Shown here: in pieces, positions 50,802-63,814 of the stretch
Layout of the letters: each line of letters opens with the position of its first letter
How positions within the stretch are numbered: position 1 is the stretch's first letter
Source of the DNA: Deroplatys truncata
Taxonomy: Eukaryota; Arthropoda; Insecta; Mantodea; Mantidae
NCBI GenBank assembly: GCA_030765065.1
Contig: CM060990.1
Location: 215,489,290-215,553,289, forward strand
Length of the DNA stretch: 64,000 bases
Direction: 5' to 3'
The notes under the pieces: generated by a model
What the model was told of the DNA's origin: nothing
Databases searched by the model: none
The model's input: only the letters and a program-made list of their open reading frames with translations
Position numbers and translations under genes: made by a program

Positions 50802-53404
50802 AGGGTGGTCAGGCAAGCTTGATTGCCGACAGGCATAGCTGCACAAAAGCATCTCACGCCTGAAGGACGGCGGAGGCTCTGCAGCTTCAGCATACAGACT
50901 GGGTACAGGGCTGGTTGGAAAGGCCCCCGTAGCGACTCTTACGCCACAATGGTGAATGGCATTCAATCGAGATAATACAGATGGACGTGCCGACGAATAA
51001 ACAATGCACCCGTAATCAAGCTTGGATCGGACCAAAGAGCGATAAAGATGTAGAAACACGGTCCGATCAGCTCCCCAGGATGTGCCACTTAAAACACGTA
51101 AAAGATTAACAGAACGGTCACACTTTGCTTTTAAAAACGAAATGTGCGAAATCCAGCTCAGCTTCCTATCAAAGATCAACACAAAAAATTTCGCCTCGTC
51201 TGCAAACGAAAGTATCTCTGGCCCAAGATGGAGAGAGCTGGAGGCAAAGCCTTCCGACGCCAGAAATTTATACAGACGGATTTTTCGGCGGAGAAATTAA
51301 ATCCGTTGGCAGACTCCAGGCGTAGAGACGGTCGATACAGCTCTGGAGACGGCGTTCGAGTAGACAGGTCCGCCGTGAACTACAATAAATGGCAAAATCG
51401 TCAACAATAAGGGACGATGAAATGACAGGTGGAATACAATCAACAATGGGGTTGATAGCAATTGCGAAAAGTGTGACACTGAGTACAGAACCCTGCGGTA
51501 CTCCGTTCTCTTGAATAAAACGACTAGATCAAACCGAGCCCACACGTAAACAAAAGACGCGGTCCGTCAGAAAATCCCGAAGGAATATGGGAAGACGACC
51601 GCGGTGATTCTATGCGTGCAGTGTACGTAAAATACCGCCCCTCCAATAAGTGTCATAAGCTTTCTCAGTGTCAAAAACGCAGCCACGGTTTCACACTTTC
51701 TCAGAAATCCATTCATAATATGCGTCGACAGGGACAACAGATGGTCGACGGTAGACCGATGGCGACGAAATTCGCAGTGAGCGTTCGCTAGAAGTTTCTG
51801 AGACTCAAGCCACCATGTCAACCGTCCGTTGATCATGCGCTCCATCACCTTGCAAATGCAACTGGTGAGGGAGATAGGGCGGTACCTGAAAATGGTAGTT
51901 GGCGATACTTCCCAGGCTTAAGTATAGGGACAATGGTGGCTTCGCGCCAAACGGAAGGAAAAAGGCCATTTTGCCAAATACGGTAATCGACCTGTAAGAG
52001 AAAGAGTTTACTGTCGGCTGAAAGGTTCTTTAACATCAGGACATGAATGCCGTCCGGCCCAGGAGCAGAGTGCCTAGAGCAATGAAGAACGTGCTCCAGG
52101 TCCCTCATTGTGATAAGTTCATTACAACACTCATTAGTAGCAGACCGAAAATTAAAGGCTGCGGAATCCATCCGGTCTTTAATAAAGAAAAAGCCGGTGG
52201 AATAATGGTCTGAACTGGAAACCGCCTCAAAGGCAGCAACCAGAGTGTTAGCGATGGCAGCCGGATCTACTATGATGGCATTGGGAATCTGAAGGCCAGT
52301 AACAGTACCATGCAACACTTTACCTGAGAAGCGATGAAATTTATCCCAAACAGAGGAAGGTGTGAAGCGTTTAAAAGACTCGGCAAAACGAGTCCAAGAC
52401 GCCTTCTTGGTATCCTGCATAACGCGACGAGCCCTGGTGCGCGATTGTTTAAAAGTAACCAAATTATCAAGTGTAGGGTGTCGCCAAAACACCCTAGGTG
52501 CAGTTCTACGGGCACGAACGGCAACCCGACACTCATGGTTCCACCAAGGAACAGAAATCCGTCGAGGGTGTTAGAATGAACGAGGAATTGCGCGTTCGGC
52601 GGCAGATAGAATCGTAGACGCAAGGTGCTGCACCATTTGGTTAAAGTCAGTGAAGAGCTGGTCCGCAAAAGACACCAGGCTAGAATACAATCTCCAGTCG
52701 GCTTTTGTGAATATCCAGGTAGGTACTCTGCAGTGTTGGACGTGGTGAGACTGAAGAGAAACGATGCAAGGGTAATGGTCGCTGGAGTATGTGACAGCAA
52801 CGACGTTCCACTGCAGACGACTAGCAAGCTGGAGTGAGTAAACGGCAAGGTCCAGGTGTGAGAATGTACCAGAAGAATCAGAAATAAAAGTACGTTCACC
52901 TGTATTGCGGATGGAGGGATTGAACTGGTATAAAATGTCGGAAAGAAAAGTTCCCCTTGCACAAGCCTTTAGCGAACCCCACAATGGGTGATGGGCATTA
53001 AAATCTCCCAACAGAAGAAATGATGTTGGGAGAGCGGACAAGAGATCTCGAATGTCTGCATTTGCAAGGGGAGACGATGGAGGTGAATACACAGAGCATA
53101 CAGAAAAGAAAAAACCGGGTAAGTGAAGTCTAATGGCAACAGCTTGCAAGTTGGATTTAAGAGTGAGATTTTAAAAATGAACGTCGTTACGTACTAATAA
53201 CATGACACCTCCAGGAGCAGGAGCACCCTCCTCCGGTTCAAGATCGAAGCGAACCGGAGTATACCCTCGGAGATTAAAAGGATCTTGAGGGCGTAACTTA
53301 GTCTCCTGCAAACACACGACCATTGGTGAATGGGAACGCAATAAAAGTTGCAGTTCCGCCCTATGCGATCGTACACCACGTAAATTCCAGGTATGGATAG
53401 CCAT
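50802..53404 (-). pseudogene. E6 ORF2, endonuclease to RT
   Basis: The start ATG is at 53404 (MAIHTWNLRG). Pieces: 53171-53404, 52571-53149 (GDFNAHHPLWG, SSDHYP), 51845-52492 (linker to KPGKYRQLP), 51567-51848, 51297-51545 and 50757-51182 (FDRKLSWISH). At least five shifts or small indels, the most eroded ORF2 besides E9 and E10, agreeing with its being an early insertion. Confidence 0.88.
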
Positions 53405-53424
53405 GAATACAAGGGATAAACTGC

Positions 53425-54083
53425 CTACTTAGGAGGGCGGCTCAAAATTACGTTCTGCTTAACCTTTGGGCTCGGGCTTTTAGTACGGAGTTGGTCAGAC
53501 TCCATAGGCTCCTCGAAGGGAGGGCCCATGCGCTCAGTACCAGAAACCGATTCATCGGCCGTGAATCGGTTCTGGATGGCAATGGGCGAAGGGTGCCGCT
53601 GAGCGCGGCTTGTCCCAGGAGCATCCTGGGACTGCGACCTTCGAGGACGAGAAGGTGAACTTTTCTTTCCGCGCGCACGCGGAGGGTCTTTAAGAAAGTC
53701 TTCCCTGCGAAGTTTCTGCTTGGGCTTCTTTTCCGTGGCTTGGGACTTCAGAACCTTAGGACCAGCTTTAGATGACTTGGTAAGCGTGCTCGAGACGGAT
53801 GGACGGATGCCCGGATGGTAGTGGCGGTCAAGGCAGTACTGGCAACGCAACAACAGAACTAAATGTACCAGATCGCAGGAGCGAAGGTTGGCGCGCATGG
53901 TAACGCCTCCGGGGTTCAGCGAAGAACGGTTTTTTCTTTATCCGGATCTCCTGGATCGCCTGCTCGTCCAAGTACCGCGAACAGTCTGCAAATGACGCTA
54001 AATGAGGCCCTTTGCAATTGACGCAGACGGGAGCTGTTGAACAGGTACCTTCGTGTGAGGGCTGGCTACATGATGCACAGATG
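53425..54083 (-). pseudogene. E6 ORF1, C-terminal half
   Basis: The Ser/Pro/Lys-rich tail is open at 53425-53898. Upstream a shift precedes the third knuckle region and the segment ends at the E9 insertion within CATCSQP. The tail sequence (KVLKSQATEKKP) groups with E10 rather than with E2. Confidence 0.82.
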
Positions 54084-54969
54084 GTGGTGGTGGTGATGAT
54101 GATGATGATGATGATGAGATGGGGCTTAAGGGCGCTAAACTGCTAAGGTTATTAGCGCCTTACTATGTGTAAAATATAAAATGTAAAAGTAAAAAAAAAT
54201 TTAAAAAAAACACACACAAAATGCTTGATCAAAATCACTAAAAAACACAACAGAACAAATACTAAGATCTACATACTAAAATCATGGTCAACAAGAGAAT
54301 AAAACAACGTGTCAAGAACTGTATAATGCGAGGGACACGAGCGCCATATGTCCACTGGGGAGGAGTGCCCCCATTAAAAGATAATGTAAAATCAAACAGC
54401 TAAAAGGCGCTCAGCGCATCAAATGCGACGGCTAAAACCCATGTCAGTAATAAAACCTAAAATACATTCTACAGCATGCGCATCGTCTGCCAAAACGTTG
54501 GCTATGCCAACAGGCAGACCCACGCGAACGCGCAATGGAGCTAAAAGTTGACACTCTGTTAAAATGTGACGCACCATTAATGGCATATCACACTGACCAC
54601 ACAGAGGTGAGGGGGCACCACTAAGCAGGTAACTATGGCAATGTCCGATTCGTAGACGAGCTAAAATCATCTCTTCCTGACAGAAGAACGCGAAGAGGTG
54701 TTCCAGATTAACGGGAGAGGTTTAACCTCCCGCAACTTGTTCCCCCGGAGGGCCGTCCACTCATCGCGCCAAAGCGAGAGGATGCGGTGACGTAAAATAA
54801 AACGCAAATCAGACGAGGGAACAACAGAGGTAAACAATCTGGAGGATAAAATCGCCAATTTGGCAGCGGCGTCGGTAGACTCGTTCCCTCAGATGCCCAC
54901 ATGACCTGGAATCCACACGAAGGACACGCAGATGCCAGAAGCACCAACGGGTGGAGCAGGTCATGAATG
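54084..54969 (-). mobile_element. E9 (3' segment): inserted in E6 ORF1
   Basis: The tail is a mixed (GGT)n then (GAT)n tract (54084-54115), followed by the hairpin 54128-54161 with one C missing from the right arm. Runs through the 3' UTR and ORF2 C-terminus to AGGTCATGAATG (54958-54969), where E10 is inserted. Confidence 0.9.
54419..54957 (-). pseudogene. E9 ORF2, C-terminal part
   Basis: C-terminal finger CGQCDMPLMVRHILTEC (54419-54670) and the preceding segment (54667-54858), with a shift between them. RNase H GHVG is present but GNESAD is degraded. Confidence 0.85.
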
Positions 54970-55270
54970 ATGATGCTGATATGCGGTTTAAGGGCGCTAA
55001 ACTGCTATGGTCATCAGCGCCCTCACAAACTATAAAACTGAAAGTCCAAAAATAAAATACGAGTAAAAAACAGAATAGTCAAAAATACTCTAAAATCAGT
55101 CATCAATTGTTAAAACCACTATAAAAACCACGTGAAACAATTCAATAAAATAGTAAAACGTGCAAAGAACTGTAGAACGCATAGGACATGAGCGTCATAT
55201 CTCCACAGGGGAGTAGAGCCACCATTAAAACGGCAATATAAAATCATAATGTTCAAGGACACACAATGCA

Positions 55271-58200
55271 TCAAATGCCGCCGATTAAAATTACTGTCAT
55301 TGATAAAACGTAAAAGACATTCTACAGCATGCGCGTCGTCGGCCAAAACGTTGGCTATGCCAACAGGCAGGCCCACACGACTGCGCAATGCAGCTAAAAC
55401 TTGACACCCTGTTAAAATGTGACGCACAGTTAAGGGTGCATCACACTACTCGCATACTGGTGCGGGGTCACCACTGAGCAGGTATCTATGGCCAAAAAGG
55501 CAATGTCTGATTCGTAGACGGGCTAAAAGCACCTCATCCCGACGAGTAGAACGAGAAGAGATACCCCAGACCAACGAAAGAGGTTTAACCTCCCGCAACT
55601 TGTTCCCCCTAAGAGCCGCCCACTCATCCCGCGAGCGCGAGGATACGGTACGTAAAATAACATAAAAATCTGAGGAAGGAACAACACAGGTAAAACATCT
55701 GGGTGATAAAATGCTGATGTGGTAGCGGCGTCTGCAGACACGTTGCCTGAGATGCCCACATGACCTGGAATCCACACGAAGGAGACGCTGATGCCAGAAC
55801 CACCAAGCGAGTGGAGGTCATGAATGCGCTAAACGAGCGCGTGGTAACTATACAGCGCGTGAATACTCTGAAGGGCAATCAGAGAGTCCGTACAAAAAAC
55901 ACAACGCCGTAAGACGTGCCGCTGAATGTATAAAACACATTGAAAAATACTAAAAAGTTCGGCGGTATAAATCGAATATTGTCCAGGTAAACGAAAAGTA
56001 AAACTATGTGCACTAAAAACAAAGGCACATCCTAGTCCAACATCAGTCTTAGACCCATCGGTATATATAAAATGAACAGTCCAGGAACTGCGCCTATAGT
56101 TATCAAAAAGCAGAACTAAGGACGGAAGCAGGGTCTCATTTTTCGGCATCGACGTTAACCCAAGGTGACAGTGGGCCTCAGCGCGCGACCATGGAGGAAA
56201 ACGCGTTTCCCGCCGTGGAAGGGCCGGCGCTGGCGTAACGTCCAAATGCCGAAGTAGCAGTCGAAATCGAACCCCTGGTGGGAGCAATCCAGAGGAGCTA
56301 ACGATATAATGGCGATCAAGGAATCCTCAAAAAATACCTCGAAGGACGGGTGGTCAGGCAAGCTTGAGAGTCGACAGCCATAGCTGCACAAAAGCATCTC
56401 ACGCCGGAAGGACAGCGAAAGCCCTGCAGCTTCAGCATACAGACTGCGAACAGGTCTGGTTGGAAAGGCCCCCGTGGCGACTCTTATTCCACGATGGTGA
56501 ATGGCATTCAATCGACGTAACACAGATGGACGTGCCGACGAATAAATAATGCACCCGTAATCAAGCTTGGATCGGACCAAAGAGCGATAAAGGCGAAGGA
56601 CGGACCAATCAGCTTCCCAGGATGTGCCACTTAAAACACGCAAAAGATTAAGAGAACGGTCACACTTTGCTTTCAAAAAGGAAATGTACGAAGTCCAACA
56701 CAACTTCCTATCAAAAATCAACCCCAAAAATTTTACCTCGTCTGCAAACGGAAGCATCTCCGTCCTAAGATGGAGAGAGGGCGGATGGAAATATTTCCGG
56801 CGCCAGAAGTTGATGCAGACGGATTTTTCGGCGGAGGAATTAAAGCCGTTAGCGTTACTCCAGGCGTAGAGACGATCGATACAACTCGGAGACGGCGTTC
56901 GAGTAGACCGGTTCGACGCAAACTGCAGTAAGTTTCAAAATCGTCAAATATAAGGGATGATGAAATGCCAGGTGGAATACAATCAACAATGGGGTTGATA
57001 GCAATTGCAAAAAGTGTAACACTTAGTACAGCGCCCTGCGGTACTCCGTTCTCTTGAATAAAACGACTAGATAAAACCGAGGCCACACGTACACGAAAGA
57101 CGCGGTCCGTCATAAACTCACGGAGATTCCATGCATGGAGTGTACGTAAAATGCCGCGCCTCCAACAAGTGTAATAAGCTCTCTCCAGGTCAAAAAATAC
57201 AGCCACTGTTTGACACTTTCTCAGAAATCCGTTCATAATATGCGTCGACAGAGACACCAGATGGTCGACGGTAGAGCGATGGCGACGAAATCCACACTGA
57301 GCGTTCGCCAGAAGATTCTGAGACTCAAGCCACCATGTCAACCGCCCGTTGATCACGCGCTCCATCACCTTGCAAAGGCAACTGGTGAGGGAGATAGGGC
57401 GGTAGCTGGAAGGTAGTTGGCGATCCTTACCAGGTTTAAGTATAGGGACACTGGTGGCTTCGAGCCGAACGGAAGGAAAAAGGCCGTCCTTCAAACACGA
57501 TTATAGACCCGTAAGATAAAGCGCTTACTGTCGACTGAAAGGTTCTTTAACAGCAGAACATGAATGCCATCCGGCCCAGGAGCGGAGTGCCTAGAGCAAT
57601 GAAGAGCATGCTCCAGCTTCCTCATTGTAAAAAGGGCATTATGCCATTCCGTATTAGCAGACCGAAAATTATAGGTTGGGGAATCCAGCCGGTCTTTGAT
57701 AGAGCAAAAGCCGGCGGAATAATGTCCTAAACTGGAAACCGCCTCAAAGGCAGCACCCAGAGTGTTAGCGATGGCAGCCGGATCCACTATGGTGGCATTG
57801 GAAAACTAAAGGCCAGAAACAGTACAATGCGACACTTTAACTGAGAAGCGACAAAGTTTATCCCAAAGAACAGATGAAGGCGTAAAGCGATTAAAAGACT
57901 CGACAAAACGAGTCCAAGAAGCCTTGTTGCTATCCTGAATAATCCGACGTGCCCTGGAGCGCGATTGTTTAAAAGTCATCAAATTATCAAGTGTAGGGTG
58001 TCACCGAAACAGCCTAAACGCAGTTCTATGGGCACGAACGGCGTCCCGACAATCCTCGTTCCACCACGGAACAGGCATTCGCCGAGGTTGAGAGGATGAA
58101 CGCGGAATTGCGCGTTCGGCGGCAGAGAAAATCGTAGACGTAAGCTGCTGCACTAGTTGGTTAATGTCCGCGAAGGGCTGGTCGTCAAAATGCGCGAGGC

Positions 58201-58919
58201 TGAAATACAAGCTCCAGTCGGCTTTTCTGAATCTCCAAGTAGGTAGTCTGGAATGCTGTACGTGGAGTGATAAAAGAGAAACGATGCAGGGGTAATGGTC
58301 TCTGGAGTAGGTGTCAGCGACGACGTTCCACTGCAGACGACTAGCAAGCTGGAGTGAGCAAACGGCAAGGTCCAAGTGAGAAAATGTACCGGAAGAATCA
58401 GAAACGTAGGCTCGCCTGTATTGAGAATAGAGAGATTGAACTGATCAAAGATGTCAGAAAGAAGAGTTCCCCTCGTTCAAGCCCTTGGCGAACCCCACAG
58501 GGGGTGATGGGCATTAAAATCTCCCAACAGAAGAAATGGTGTTGGGAGAGCGGACAGGAGAGCTCGAATGTCCGCGGGAGCAAGGAGAGACGATGGAGGT
58601 GAATACACAGAGCAAATAGAAAAGAAAAAACCGGGTAACTGCAGTCTAATGGCAACAGCCTGCAAGTCCGACATAAGAGTGAGACGTTGAAAATGAACAT
58701 TGTTACGCACTAAAAACATGACACCTCCATGAGCAGGAGTACCCTCCTCCGGTTCAAGGTCGTAGCGAACCGGAGTATATCCTGGGAGATCAAAAGGATC
58801 GTGAGGGCGAAGCTTAGTCTCCTGCAAACAAACCATCAAGGGGAATGGGAAAGCAATAAAAGTTGAAGTTCCGCCCTATGCGACCGTACATCACGCACAT
58901 TCCAGGTCTGGAAAGCCAT
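55271..58919 (-). pseudogene. E10 ORF2, many frameshifts
   Basis: The start is at 58919. Readable pieces include endonuclease (GDFNAHHPLWG near 58510; SSDHYP is changed to SRDHYP), RT (SYRPIS; FFDLERAYY, where the catalytic Asp of FFDLE is kept; SLIFDDFE, with FVDD changed to IFDD), thumb, RNase H (YTDGSKTDVG, TAEL, CTDSLIAL, PGHVG) and the finger region with CxxC degraded. A short in-frame deletion removes part of the NFRGRLPIFL region. The terminal codons carry a 1-bp insertion. Confidence 0.88.
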
Positions 58920-58940
58920 TAAGAAAAAGGGATAAACTGT

Positions 58941-60224
58941 CTACTTAGATGGGCGGCTTAAAGTTACCTTTTGTTTAACCTTTGGGCTCGGGCTTTTGGT
59001 ATGGAGTTGGTCAGAGTCGATAGCCTACTCGAAGGGAGGGCCCACGCGCTCAGAGCGAGAAACAGATTCAAGCGCCGAGAATCGGTTCTGGGTGGCGATG
59101 GGCGAGGGGTGCCGCTGAGCGCGGCTTGTCCCAGGAGTTTCCTGGGACTGCGACCTCCGAGGAGAAGGTGAACTATGCTTACTGTGAACACGCGGAGGGT
59201 CTTTTAGAAAGTTTTCTCTTCGAAATTTCTGCTTTGATTTTTCTCTGTGGCTTGTGACTTCATAGACTTTGGACCAGGTTTAGAGGGCTTGGTAACAGTA
59301 GCTGAAATGGGATGCCAGATGGTAGTGACGGTCAAGGCAGTCATGGTCCAAGTTTGAGTCCCAGCATCCTTCCGGGGTACTGACGAGGAAACAACAGAAC
59401 TGAATGTTCCCGATCGCAGGAGCGAAGGTTGGCGCGCATGGTAACGCCTCCGGGCTTCGGCGAAGGAGAGATGCTCCTTTACCCGGATCTCCTGGATCGC
59501 CGTCTCTTCCAAATACCGCGGACAGTCGCCAAATGAAGCAGAATGTGACCCTTTGCAATTGACGCAGACGGGGGCTGTTGAAAAGGCACCTTCGTGTGAG
59601 GGCTGGCTATATGTTGCACAGATGTTAACGGCACTCTTACATGAGACTTGCGTATGCCCAAAACGTTGGCATTTAAAAAACGCAGAGGTCTAGGAATATA
59701 AGGCCTCACAGAAATCCGTTCGTACGCTGCGGAATTGCTCGTAGGCAGATCGACGCCATCAAATGTTAGAAACAGGGTGCGAGTGGGTACCAATACGCCG
59801 TCGCATTTGGCCTGCACTCAATGCACCGCTGTCACCTTTTGATCGGATAGATATTCGACGAGGTCCACGTCCGATATACCATCGAGGCTATGCGTGGTAA
59901 CGACGCCCCGACAGGAATTCAATGTGCAATGCTTCTCGACATGGATGGGATAACCGTAGAGAAGCGTAGCGCCCAACAAGGTCTTTCTTTGCTGATCGGA
60001 CTTCGTTTGTGCCAATAAGGAACCATTCCGTAGACGAGTGCAGGACTGAACCCCACCAGATTTGCATCAATGCCCTTCTGAATTATAAAAGGCTTCACCT
60101 TCCCAAAGCTTTGTCCTTTTTCTGTTCTTGAAATTACCAAGTAACAACCAGATGTCGGCGGTGTTACTTCCGTTACAATAACTTTACGGCGCTTGTTGGA
60201 AATAATGGAGAGAGGGGGCTCCAT
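58941..60224 (-). pseudogene. E10 ORF1, several lesions
   Basis: The shared ATG is at 60224 (MEPPLS, His to Pro) and the usual stop position at 58941. Frames change near 60060, 59680 (loss of one base in the first knuckle, LNANVLG) and in the tail. The second and third knuckles are recognisable but altered (CSTAP Cys to Phe). Inactive. Confidence 0.85.
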
Positions 60225-60856
60225 AGCGAAAGAAATCCTCCACCATTGCAACCGTCTCCGACATCGGGCTCTAACTTCCCGGGCGTTACCCCGGCTTGAG
60301 TGAGTGGCCTATCTATACCAGACTTACCCCAGGGTCACACCTCCCAAAACATAGACAGAGGGACCCAATCGCCGTCAGAAGTCAGCAGCTCATGCAATGG
60401 CCCCCCGCGGGACTGTAGTTGAACAGCGGATACGAACATAAACCCTACATGACGAGCCCGGGTGTTGGGGATGACGCCATTACCCACTCACCCAGCTGCG
60501 CACCCAGTGCGCGGGTATCCGTCAGGCTTTGTCAACGGAGGATTAAAAGAAATGATAAAAGAAATAAAACTGCGTGGGCGTTTTGCACCCAAGGTAGCCC
60601 CGCTAGGAAAAAAAAGAGATGTGCGAATGTCGTGGTGCGAAATAGCCGGAAAGTGACAACGGAAGAAAGAAAAGATAGCGAAGTGCGGTATGAATGTAAT
60701 GCAAAGAACGCACCAGAGCCTACATTGTCTCCACGGTCACGAGAACGAACCCACCTCGACCGGACGTGGATGAATGGATTAATATGGCGATGAGTGGCTC
60801 GGGAAACCCCGGGTACGCCAACATCCGTACTCACATAAGGTGAGCTCCTGGGGAGG
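60225..60856 (-). promoter_or_regulatory. E10 5' UTR and terminal hairpins
   Basis: Matches the common inner 5' UTR with more substitutions. Outer stem CTCC/GGAG, then CTCAC-CTTAT-GTGAG. Confidence 0.55.
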
Positions 60857-60868
60857 AGGTCATGAATG

Positions 60869-63793
60869 CGCTGTACGAGCGGGTGGTAAGTGTACAGCGC
60901 GCTAATATTCTGAAGGGCACTCAGAGAATCCGTACAAACAACACAACGCCGTAAGACGTACCGCTGAATATATCACACATTGATAGATAGTAAAAATTTC
61001 GGCGGTATAATTTGAACATTGCTCGGGTAAACGAAAAGTAAAACTATGTGCACCGAAAACAAAGGCACATCCTACACCAACATCAGTCTTAGACCCACCA
61101 GTATAAATAAAATCACAGTCCCCGAATTACGCCTGTAGTTCTAAAAATGCGGATCTAAGGACTAAAGCAGGGGTCCCATTCTTCGGCATCAACGTTAACC
61201 CAAGGTGACAGTAGGCGTCAGCGCGAGACCAAGGAGGAAAACGCGTTTCCCCCCGAGGAAAGGCAGGCGCTGGCGGAACGTCCAAATGCCGAAGGAGCTG
61301 TCGAAATCGAACACCTGGAGCGAGCAATGCAGAGGAGCTAATTAAATAGTGGCGATCAAGCGACTCCTCGAAAAATAACTTGAAGGGCGGGTGGTCAGGC
61401 AAACTTGAGAGTCGACAGGCATAGCTGCACAAGAGCATCTCACGCCTGAAGGACAGCGGACGCTCTGCAGCTTCAGCATACTGACTGGGAACAGGGCTGG
61501 TTGGAAAGGCCCCCGTAGCGACTCTTATGCCACGATGGTGAATGGCATTCAATCGACGTAACACAGATGGACGTGCCGACGAATAAACAATGCACCCGTA
61601 ATCAAACTTGGATCGGACCAAGGAGCGATAAAGGCGAAGAAGGACGGTCCGATCAACTCCCCAGCATGTGCCACTTAAAACACGTAAAATGTTAAGACAA
61701 CGGTCACACTTTGCTTTTAAAAAGGAAATGTGCGAAATCCAGCTCAGCTTCCTATGAAATATCAACCCCAAAAATTTCGCTTCGTCTGCAAACGGAAGTA
61801 TCCCTGGCCCAAGATGGAGAGAGGGCGGAGGGAAAGCCTTCCGACGCTAGAAATTAATACACACGGATTTCTCGGCAAAGAAATTAAAGCCGCTGGCGTT
61901 ACTCCAGGCGTAGAGACGGTCGATACAGCTCTGGAGACGGCGTTCGAGTAGACGGGTCTGCCGTGAACTACAATAAATGGAAAAGTCGTCAACGAAAATG
62001 GACGATGAAATGCCAGGTGGAATACAATCAACAATGGGGTCGATAGCAATCGCAAAAAGTGTGACACTGAGTACAGAGCCCAGCGGTACACCGTTCTCTT
62101 GAATAAAACGTTTAGATAAAACCGAGCCCACACGTACACGAAAGACGCGGTCCGTCATAAATTTTCGAAGAAATATGGGAAGACGACCGTGTAACTTCCA
62201 TGCGTGAAATGTACGTAAAATGCCGCCCCTCCAACAAGTGTCATAAGCTTTCTCTAGGTCAAAAAACACAACAACTGTTTGACACTTTCTCAGAAATTCG
62301 TTCATAATATGCGTCGACAAAGACAGCAGATGGTCGACGGTAGAGCGATAGCGACGAAATCCGCAGTGAGCGTTCGCTAGAAGGTTTTAAGAGTTTACTG
62401 TCGGCTGAAAGGGTCTGTATCATCAGGACATGAATGCCGTCCGACCCAGGAGCGGAGTGGCTGGAGCAATGAAGAGCATGCACCAGCTCCCCCATTGTGA
62501 AAAGTTCATTATAACACTCCATATTAGCAGAGCGAAAATTAAAGGTTTTGGTACCCAGCCGATCTTTGAGAGTGCGAAAGCCGGCGGAATAATGGTCTGA
62601 ACTGGAAATCGCCTCAAAGGCAGCACCCAGAGCGTTAGCAATTGCAGCCGGATCCACTATGGTGGCTTTGGAAACCTGAAGGCCAGACACAGTACAATGT
62701 GACACTTTACCGGAGAAGCAACGAAGTTTATCCCAAACAACAGAGGAAGGCGTGAAGCGATTAAACGACTCGACAAAACGAGTCCAGGAAGCCTTCTTGC
62801 TATCCTGAATAACGCGACGAGCCCTGACGCGGGATTGTTTAAAACTAACCAAATCATCAAATGTAGGGTGTCGCCGAAACACTCTAAGCGCAGTTCTACG
62901 AAAACGAACGGCGTCCCGACAATCCTCGATCCACCACAGAACAGGAATACGCCGGTGGTAAGAGGATGATCGGCGAATCGTGCGTTCGGTGGCAGAGAGA
63001 ATCGTAGACGAAAGGTGCTGCACTATGTGGTTAACGTTAGAGAAGGGCAGGTCCTGAAAGCACACGAGGCTGGAATACAATCTCCAGTCGGCTTTTCCGA
63101 ATATCCAGGTAGGAACTCTGCAATGCTGGACGTGATGAGACAAAAGAGAAACATACAGGGGTAATGGTCGCTGGAGTAGGTGTCAGTGACGACGTTCCAC
63201 TGCACAGGACTAGCAAGCTGGATGGAGCAAACGGCAAGGTCTAAATGAGAGAATGAACCAGAAGAATCATAAATAAAAGTAGGTTCACCGGTATTGAGGA
63301 TAGAGGGGTTGAACTGATCAAAAACGTCGGAAAGAGGAGTTCCCCTCGCACAAGCCCTTGGCAAACCCCACTGGGGGTGATGGGCATTAAAATCTCCCAA
63401 CAGAAGAAATGGTGTTGGGAGAGCGGACAGAAGATCGCGAACGTCCGCGTGAGCGAAGGGAGACGACGGAGGTGTATAGGTGGAGCAAACAGAATATAAA
63501 AAGCCGGGTAATTGAGGTCTAACGGCAACAGCTTGCAATTCGGACGTAAGTGTGAGAGTCTGAAAATGATCATCGTTTCGCACTAATATCATGAAACTTC
63601 CATGAGCAGGAGTACCCTCATCCGGTTCAAGATCGTAGCGAACCAGAGTATACCCTCGGAGCTCAAAAGGGTCGTGAGGGCGTAGTTTGGTCTCCTGCAA
63701 ACACACGACCATAGGTGAATGGGAACGCAATAAAAGTTGCAGCTTCGCCCTATGCCATCGTACACCACGTAAATTCCAGGTCAGGATAGCCAT
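60869..63793 (-). pseudogene. E9 ORF2, endonuclease to RNase H
   Basis: The start is MAILTWNLRG at 63793; the endonuclease (QETKL, GDFNAHHPQWG, SSDHYP) is open for about 250 codons. The linker and RT start are at 62259-63143. A deletion near 62385 joins SADSKLL directly to the ERSLRI/FRRYRS region, removing about 70-80 codons with the RT fingers (KPGKDR, CICKVMERMI). The palm (FFDLEKAYD, FVDDFSIY) and thumb follow at 61127-62320, then a broken RNase H. It cannot encode a working RT. Confidence 0.87.
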
Positions 63794-63814
63794 GAATAAA
63801 AGGGATAAACTGTC

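Larger units (their letters stand above)
50791..54083 (-). mobile_element. E6 (middle segment): ORF2 and ORF1 part
   Basis: Resumes with ACCTCGAAAGA and continues the E6 connection region. Includes the RT, the endonuclease, the ORF1/ORF2 junction and the ORF1 C-terminal half down to CACAGATG (54076-54083), where the E9 tail starts inside the second knuckle. The remaining E6 ORF1 and 5' UTR lie beyond the window. Confidence 0.9.
54970..60856 (-). mobile_element. E10: full-length but decayed copy inserted in E9
   Basis: 5887 bp with a 12-bp duplication AGGTCATGAATG (54958-54969, 60857-60868) from RNase H coding sequence of E9. Short tail ATGATGCTGATATG, hairpin 54990-55023. The 5' end reads C-CTCC-CCA-GGAG on the sense strand, a paired substitution relative to CCCC/GGGG in the other copies. 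Both ORFs carry many lesions, although E10 is the innermost element of its branch, so the E9/E10 branch is old. Confidence 0.94.
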
